Origin: Patescibacteria group bacterium
GTDB taxonomy: Bacteria; Patescibacteriota; Minisyncoccia; Phycocordibacterales; JACZSL01
NCBI GenBank assembly: GCA_022561335.1
Contig: JADFRL010000006.1
Coordinates: forward strand, 1-40,555
Reading direction: 5' to 3'
Length of the DNA stretch: 40,555 nt
Part shown: positions 36,317 through 40,555 of the stretch, piece by piece
Layout: each line of letters begins with the position of its first letter
How positions within the stretch are numbered: position 1 is the stretch's first letter
Notes under the pieces: model-generated
Told to the model about the DNA's origin: nothing
Database searches by the model: none
The model's input: the letters and a program-made list of their open reading frames with translations, nothing else
Position numbers and translations under genes: made by a program

Positions 36317-36979
36317 TTAAGCTGAAGATTCTTTGTTTTCTCCACCTTCTTCCTCGGAAGCCTGCTTCCCTTTGGCTTCTACCTCAATAGACTCGATATC
36401 TGCCGCTGGTTTCTCCTCCTCAATTTCCTCTTTTGCTTCTGCTACAGATGCCACCGCTTCGTCCAGTGAGACAAGGGTAACGACCCCTTCCGGAAGTGCA
36501 ATGTCTCTTACGTAAAGCGATGTCTCAAAATCCTTAATGGACGAGATGTCCACTTCTATACTATGAGGCAAATCTTTCGGCAGCACTTCAATTTCAAGCT
36601 CATGCAGTGTTTTGACAAGAATGCCCCCAAGCTCTTTCACCGCCGGAGCCTCGTGAGTAAATTCAAGTGGCACTTTGACGCTGATCTTCTTATCTTTTTC
36701 AACAGTATAAAAATCTACATGACGCGGTTCACTTGTTACAGGGTCAAAATCTACATCATGGATCAGAACCTGCTTTTCATCACCGAGTCCTTTTATCGAA
36801 ACAATCGAAGACTCCCCCGCCATCTTGAATACTTTTTTAAAATCGCGCTGTGAAATTTTTATAGATGCTGTTTTTTCTTTCCTTCCATAAATTACTGCAG
36901 GCATAAAACCCTCATCCCGAAGAGATACAAGTGCGCGTTTTCCGGCTCGTTTCCTCTCTGTCGCTTCAAGTTCAAGCAT
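36317..36979 (-). CDS. rplY: 50S ribosomal protein L25 (general stress protein CTC form)
   Basis: 5S-rRNA-binding protein, 220 aa. It has the N-terminal L25 domain (MLELEATERKRAGKRALVSL, GFMPAVIYGRK, DVDFDPVTSEPRHVDFYTV) and the TL5/CTC C-terminal beta domain (IEVLPKDLPHSIEVDISSIK), ending in an acidic Glu/Ala tail. The ATG at 36979 is chosen because a TATAAT box ends 7 nt before it and the family begins here. Longer frames starting at TTG 36997 would overlap the promoter. Confidence 0.95.
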   Translation of the reverse strand: MLELEATERKRAGKRALVSLRDEGFMPAVIYGRKEKTASIKISQRDFKKVFKMAGESSIVSIKGLGDEKQVLIHDVDFDPVTSEPRHVDFYTVEKDKKISVKVPLEFTHEAPAVKELGGILVKTLHELEIEVLPKDLPHSIEVDISSIKDFETSLYVRDIALPEGVVTLVSLDEAVASVAEAKEEIEEEKPAADIESIEVEAKGKQASEEEGGENKESSA

Positions 36980-36986
36980 GAGCATT

Positions 36987-37014
36987 ATTATAGACAAAGT
37001 GTACTAAAAATCAA
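36987..37014 (-). promoter_or_regulatory. rplY promoter, leaderless start
   Basis: On the minus strand TTGATT (37009-37014), 16 bp and TATAAT (36987-36992) end 7 nt before the ATG. Confidence 0.7.
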
Positions 37015-37088
37015 TAAATGATTTGACAAATAATGATTGTTTAGGAAGAATATAAAAAGCTACCTGTCACCTTAAAAGGAGACACGAA

Positions 37089-37256
37089 ATGGACTATCAA
37101 GCTATTGGTTGCATGCTTCTTGCCATTGTGGTGACCTTCTACTTGATGAGGTGTATAACAACACTCGTCAAGACAAAAAGAGAAGGAAGGAAAAGGGAAA
37201 TGCAGAGGCTCCAGAAACAACCTTTCCAAGATTCATCTCCCGATAGATTTGGCTAG
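37089..37256 (+). CDS. 55-aa membrane protein, hypothetical
   Basis: Short frame beginning MDYQAIGCMLLAIVVTFYLM. One membrane helix (about 5-20) is followed by a strongly basic tail (KTKREGRKREMQRLQKQPF). AAAAGGAG stands 8 nt before the ATG, among the best Shine-Dalgarno sites in the window. A TTGACA at 37023-37028 lies upstream without a well-spaced -10. A strong terminator follows 25 bp after the stop. These signals together support a real gene; I do not recognise the family. Confidence 0.65.
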   Translation: MDYQAIGCMLLAIVVTFYLMRCITTLVKTKREGRKREMQRLQKQPFQDSSPDRFG

Positions 37257-37281
37257 GGAATCCTGTGATATACCCCCATTG

Positions 37282-37323
37282 AGAGGCCGGACATACAACG
37301 AAGTCTGGCCTCTAATCTTTTTT
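37282..37323 (+). terminator. Terminator of the 55-aa membrane ORF
   Basis: AGAGGCCGGAC (37282-37292) pairs with GTCTGGCCTCT (37303-37313) with one G-U pair, followed by AATC and T6. The last Ts overlap the stop codon of the convergent dehydrogenase gene. Confidence 0.85.
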
Positions 37324-38290
37324 AAGTAACAATATTAGGAGGAGTCCTTCCTTCCAAAAATTCAATAATATTTTGTGCGGCAATCTCACTCATCTTGCCG
37401 CGTGTCTCCTCGGTTGCTGAAGCAATGTGAGGAGTAAGCACAACATTATCAAGCTCCGCCAGCCCGGGCGTTAATTGAGGTTCTTCTTCGAACACGTCAA
37501 GTGCCGCGCCTTTTATGACTTTATTTTTAAGTGCCTGAACCAGTGCTTTTTCATCAATGACCGGCCCCCGAGAAGAATTAATTAAATAGGCAGTTGGCTT
37601 CATGAGTGCTAGCCGTTCGGCATTAATTAAGTGCCGGGTTGAGTCCAAAAGCGGCACATGGATAGTTACCACATCGGCTTCAATGAGCACTTCCTCAGGT
37701 GTGGCTTTAAATACGGCTCCATACTCCTTTTCGAATTCCTTATTCTGCGCTATGTCATAGTAAATAACTCTCATATCAAATCCGCGCACACCATGATATG
37801 CTACACGTTGGCCGATATGTCCTGCTCCTAATATACCGAGTGTCTTATCTCTAAGGTCTGTCCCTAAAAAAAGCAGGGGCGCCCATCCTTTATATTTGCC
37901 AGCACGAGTAAATCTATCCGCCTCAGGAATACGCAGCATAATAGCAAGGAGAAGTGCAAAGGTGTGCTCTGCTACCGTCTCGGTGAGTACGCCCGGCGTG
38001 TTAGTTATTAAAACACCTCTACTCTTGGCGTCTTCAACATTAATGTTATTGTAGCCCACAGCATAATTTGCAAAAATTTTTGCGGTCGGTACTGCATCAA
38101 ACACTTCCCCGGAAATGTCATCAGTGAGAAGACAGAGAACTGCGTTATACTCCTTTTGTTTTAGTGCACCGATAAGTTCTTCTTTGGTCATCACCCCGTC
38201 TTTCTCACTTACATCCACCTCGTATCCTGCCTCCATCAGCATAGTGATACCGTCCTCAGGAATTTTTCGTGTTACGTAAACTTTGGACAT
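37322..38290 (-). CDS. D-isomer-specific 2-hydroxyacid dehydrogenase
   Basis: NAD(P)-dependent oxidoreductase, 322 aa, of the glyoxylate/hydroxypyruvate reductase and phosphoglycerate dehydrogenase family. The Rossmann motif is LGILGAGHIGQRVA. The catalytic residues are Arg in INSSRGPVIDE, Glu in LDVFEEEP and His in LTPHIAS. There is no C-terminal ACT or regulatory domain, so SerA of the long type is unlikely. The substrate cannot be set from sequence. It lies downstream of the aldolase gene on the same strand, separated by a gap with a 26-bp palindrome. Confidence 0.9.
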   Translation of the reverse strand: MSKVYVTRKIPEDGITMLMEAGYEVDVSEKDGVMTKEELIGALKQKEYNAVLCLLTDDISGEVFDAVPTAKIFANYAVGYNNINVEDAKSRGVLITNTPGVLTETVAEHTFALLLAIMLRIPEADRFTRAGKYKGWAPLLFLGTDLRDKTLGILGAGHIGQRVAYHGVRGFDMRVIYYDIAQNKEFEKEYGAVFKATPEEVLIEADVVTIHVPLLDSTRHLINAERLALMKPTAYLINSSRGPVIDEKALVQALKNKVIKGAALDVFEEEPQLTPGLAELDNVVLTPHIASATEETRGKMSEIAAQNIIEFLEGRTPPNIVT

Positions 38291-38337
38291 GCTTTTATTT
38301 AAATTATTGATTAATGCAACAAGAACTCTTCTTTCTC

Positions 38338-38363
38338 CACTACTCTAGTATACTGGAGTAGTG
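38338..38363. promoter_or_regulatory. 26-bp near-perfect palindrome before the dehydrogenase gene
   Basis: CACTACTC-T-AGTATACT-G-GAGTAGTG; all positions pair except one T-G. It lies between the aldolase stop and the dehydrogenase start, where an operator or attenuating hairpin could act. Confidence 0.45.
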
Positions 38364-38414
38364 TCATCCCGAAGATAAAGTCATTATGTACGCTGAAATT
38401 TAGTTATTTTATTT

Positions 38415-39281
38415 TCATAATCCGTTAAATAACATAAGTCGCTGTTTGACTACTTCAAAAAGTGCTCTCTGGCCCCCCTTCATAAACCTATATGGTGCTA
38501 TCTCATCAGGATTTTCCTGAAGTGAGAGTTGGATGCCTTTTCGATATGCAACCCTAATTTCTGTATTGATATGCACAATGGAAATTCCTGCCTGTATCGC
38601 CTTCATAAAATCTTCGCTGGAAATGCCGGAACCGCCGTGGAGAACCATGGGCACTCCCCCAGCGCTGCGCAACTGCCGAACACGTTCTATATCAATGTTG
38701 GGATTTTTGCCGCTCTTGAGCATGCCGTGTAAATTACCAACCGCAGGCGCTATGAGGTCAACGCCGGTCTCTTCAACGAACGCTTTCAGGTCATCCGGTT
38801 TGGTCAGCATATCACTTGTTATTTGAGCCCCTTCCGGAATACTCTCAAGCATTTTCGAGGATGTGCCAATGTTCCCCAGTTCAGCTTCAACAAGAACTTC
38901 CCTCCCGGATTTACGCGCGTACTGCACACACTGCCCCGAAATACTCACATTCTCTTCGGGGGTTACCTTACTTCCGTCAAAAATAACGGCATCGTAACCT
39001 GCATCAATCGCTTCCTTAACCTTTTCAAAGGAGTACGTATGGTCGGCGTTTATGTAAATGGGATAGTCGTATTCTTCTCGCAGGCTTTTCACAAGTGCAA
39101 CCGCCTGCCTTTGTCCAATAAAGCTGCGTTCCCCCTCAGATGTGCCGATAATAACCGGAAGATTAAGCTCTCTCGCGGCATTAAAAATCCCCCAGAGCTG
39201 TTCTGAGTCTGAAATATTGAAATGCCCGACAGCAACTTTTCTCGCTTCAGCATCCGCAACTATCTCACGAAGTGTTTGCAT
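38415..39281 (-). CDS. fba: Class II fructose-bisphosphate aldolase family protein
   Basis: Zinc-dependent aldolase of glycolysis/gluconeogenesis or a related ketose-bisphosphate aldolase, 288 aa. Metal and substrate motifs are NADHTYSFEKVKEAIDAGYD, AVIFDGS, VEAELGNIG, VGNLHGM, VLHGGSGIS and INTEIRVAYRKG. Tagatose-bisphosphate aldolase is an alternative in this family. The -10-like TACAAT ends 7 nt before the ATG and is part of the palindrome shared with the divergent PfkB gene. Confidence 0.93.
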   Translation of the reverse strand: MQTLREIVADAEARKVAVGHFNISDSEQLWGIFNAARELNLPVIIGTSEGERSFIGQRQAVALVKSLREEYDYPIYINADHTYSFEKVKEAIDAGYDAVIFDGSKVTPEENVSISGQCVQYARKSGREVLVEAELGNIGTSSKMLESIPEGAQITSDMLTKPDDLKAFVEETGVDLIAPAVGNLHGMLKSGKNPNIDIERVRQLRSAGGVPMVLHGGSGISSEDFMKAIQAGISIVHINTEIRVAYRKGIQLSLQENPDEIAPYRFMKGGQRALFEVVKQRLMLFNGL

Positions 39282-39287
39282 ACGCCC

Positions 39288-39321
39288 TATTGTATCATAG
39301 GTAAATACCTATGATACAATA
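39288..39321. promoter_or_regulatory. 34-bp palindrome over the divergent aldolase/PfkB promoters
   Basis: Perfect 16-bp arms TATTGTATCATAGGTA (39288-39303) and TACCTATGATACAATA (39306-39321) are separated by AA. Each arm contains one TACAAT (-10 for the outward gene) and one TTGTAT (possible -35 for the opposite gene, 19-bp spacing). A dimeric repressor bound here would block both promoters; no such regulator is in the window. Confidence 0.65.
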
Positions 39322-39329
39322 AAGTAATC

Positions 39330-40328
39330 ATGGAAAAACAATTTGATTTTGTAGCCATCGGTGATATTGCCACTGATGCATTTATAGAACTCAAGCATGT
39401 GACCATTCATAAGCATGTGGACGAGGAGGCTAAGCTCCTGTGCATGAACTTTGGCGATAAGATTGAATATGAGAACGTGGTAGTAATACCTGCTGTAGGC
39501 AACAGTCCCAACGCTGCCGTATCAGCCCATCGTCTGGGACTTAACTCGGCAATTGCAACTAATTTGGGAGATGACGATTTTGGAAAAGAAGATCTCGAAA
39601 CGCTTAAAAAGGAAGGAGTCAACATCGATTATGTAATAGTGCACCCCGGAAAAAAGAGCAATTACCATTATGTGCTTCGCTATAAAGCTGAGCGCACCAT
39701 TTTAGTTAAGCACCATGAATACGATTACAAACTCCCTGAATTTCCTTCGCCTCCCAAATGGATATACTTAAGCTCGCTTGGTGAAAATTCAATTCCCTTC
39801 CATCACAGCATTGCAGAGTATTTGAAAAGCACACCTGATGTAAAATTTGCCTTTCAACCCGGTACATTCCAAATCAAATTAGGTTTCGAGACTCTGAAAG
39901 ATGTATACGCACAAACAGAACTTTTTTTCTGCAACAAAGAAGAAGCTAAACGCATCCTTGAAACTGAGGAGGATGACATAAAAATATTACTTAAAAGTAT
40001 GCATGAGCGCGGACCAAGCATTGTTGTGATTACTGACGGACCAGCGGGGGCAAACACTTATGACGGAAGTGTTATGTGGCATATGCCCATGTACCCTGAC
40101 CCTGGCCCTCCCGTTGACCGAACCGGCGCGGGAGACTCTTTCTCGTCTACGTTTACCTCGGCTCTCGCCCTCGGGTATGATATACCGACCGCACTTTTAT
40201 GGGGCCCTATAAATTCAATGAACGTGGTTCAGCACATAGGCGCACAAAAAGGACTGCTTACCCGACAGCAGCTTGAAAAACTTCTCGCTGACAAACCGGA
40301 AGACTATATTCCGGTTAAAATTTCCTAA
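39330..40328 (+). CDS. PfkB-family carbohydrate kinase
   Basis: Ribokinase-fold sugar or nucleoside kinase, 332 aa. The N-terminal strand is FVAIGDIATDAFIELK, with the substrate-site segment VGNSPNAAVSAHRLGLNSAI. The C-terminal catalytic signature DRTGAGDSFSSTFTSALALG contains the base Asp in GAGD. The family includes ribokinase, fructokinase, adenosine kinase and minor phosphofructokinase; sequence alone does not decide. The shared promoter region with the aldolase suggests a role in hexose or pentose phosphate metabolism (inference). Its stop codon lies in the loop of a terminator. Confidence 0.92.
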   Translation: MEKQFDFVAIGDIATDAFIELKHVTIHKHVDEEAKLLCMNFGDKIEYENVVVIPAVGNSPNAAVSAHRLGLNSAIATNLGDDDFGKEDLETLKKEGVNIDYVIVHPGKKSNYHYVLRYKAERTILVKHHEYDYKLPEFPSPPKWIYLSSLGENSIPFHHSIAEYLKSTPDVKFAFQPGTFQIKLGFETLKDVYAQTELFFCNKEEAKRILETEEDDIKILLKSMHERGPSIVVITDGPAGANTYDGSVMWHMPMYPDPGPPVDRTGAGDSFSSTFTSALALGYDIPTALLWGPINSMNVVQHIGAQKGLLTRQQLEKLLADKPEDYIPVKIS

Positions 40329-40339
40329 GAAATTTTTTT
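40317..40339 (+). terminator. PfkB-gene terminator overlapping the stop codon
   Basis: AAAATTTC (40317-40324), loop CTAA holding the TAA stop, GAAATTTT (40329-40336), then more T. The stem is A/T-rich, so its strength is uncertain. Confidence 0.5.
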
Positions 40340-40390
40340 GTGCGCTCCAGTTAAACTAAATTAAGTTCGAGACCTGTCACCGGAGCCAAA

Positions 40391-40555
40391 TTGTATGTTC
40401 GGCGTTTGTTGCCTCGCTCCTGCGGGGCTCATATTCAGTGGATAAGTAAAGTATCAGACAAGATTCACGTTTGGACAGGGGCGACGCTGGTTGTGGTCGG
40501 TGCATTCATCCTTACTGTACGGCCTTTTTGGTATAGACTCAGGTATGGGGCACGA
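40391..40555 (+). CDS. Possible partial membrane-protein ORF at the right edge
   Basis: An open frame runs off the window and reads SDKIHVWTGATLVVVGAFIL, then TVRPFWYRLR: one likely membrane helix followed by aromatic and basic residues. No ATG or GTG is in frame; TTG at 40391 or 40409 is possible. The true start and the family are unknown. Confidence 0.3.
   Translation, partial: MYVRRLLPRSCGAHIQWISKVSDKIHVWTGATLVVVGAFILTVRPFWYRLRYGAR

Overview
The window looks like a core-genome segment of a Patescibacteria/CPR bacterium, most likely a Parcubacteria-type lineage. This is an inference from protein architecture: PheRS and ThrRS have lost their N-terminal accessory domains, RF1, EF-Ts and SMC are short, several ribosomal proteins carry long low-complexity C-terminal tails, no rimM lies between rpsP and trmD, and almost every gene is an information-processing gene. 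TAA, TAG and TGA all end genes (TGA ends rnr and dnaE), so code 11 applies. No transposase, integrase, phage gene, CRISPR array or cas gene is visible.

Layout. Position 1 to about 8.4 kb (minus strand): rpoB, rpoC and the N-terminal part of dnaG, which runs off the left edge. 8.4-11.1 kb: a repeat-rich intergenic region, trmD, a khpA-like KH protein, and rpsP divergent from rnr (plus, 11.2-13.1 kb). 13.2-19.1 kb (minus): rnhB, a Cys-rich unknown protein, rpmF, a nusB-Nudix fusion, rnc, a repeat array and a short smc. 19.1-24.5 kb (plus): dnaE and thrS. 24.7-27.1 kb (minus): a second repeat array and gyrB. 27.3-37.0 kb (minus): rplY, a coiled-coil lytic transglycosylase, rpmE, prfA, rpsB, tsf, a small membrane protein, tRNA-Thr(UGU), pheS, pheT and a 2H phosphoesterase. 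37.1-40.5 kb: a 55-codon membrane ORF, a 2-hydroxyacid dehydrogenase, class II aldolase divergent from a PfkB kinase, and a possible partial membrane ORF.

How it works together: the genes cover transcription (RpoB, RpoC, NusB), RNA processing (RNase III, RNase R), ribosome and translation (S2, S16, L25, L31, L32, EF-Ts, RF1, PheRS, ThrRS, TrmD, KhpA), replication and chromosome upkeep (DnaE, DnaG, GyrB, SMC, RNase HII), and a small carbon-metabolism block.

Most unusual items. (1) PheT has a complete NlpC/P60 cysteine-peptidase-like domain inserted inside its B5 region. (2) Two related arrays with a period near 50 bp lie directly after the stop codons of rnc and gyrB. Each has a leader hairpin and a leader segment that pairs perfectly with the first variable segment of its own array; that segment differs between the loci, yet one rnc-array unit matches the gyrB one. 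(3) NusB is fused to a Nudix hydrolase. (4) Two copies of a roughly 75-bp hairpin element occur in opposite orientation and show a compensatory base-pair change. (5) Long perfect palindromes (46, 38 and 34 bp) sit in intergenic gaps, one across a divergent promoter pair. (6) At least seven genes have a -10 box 6-10 nt before the start codon, suggesting leaderless mRNAs.
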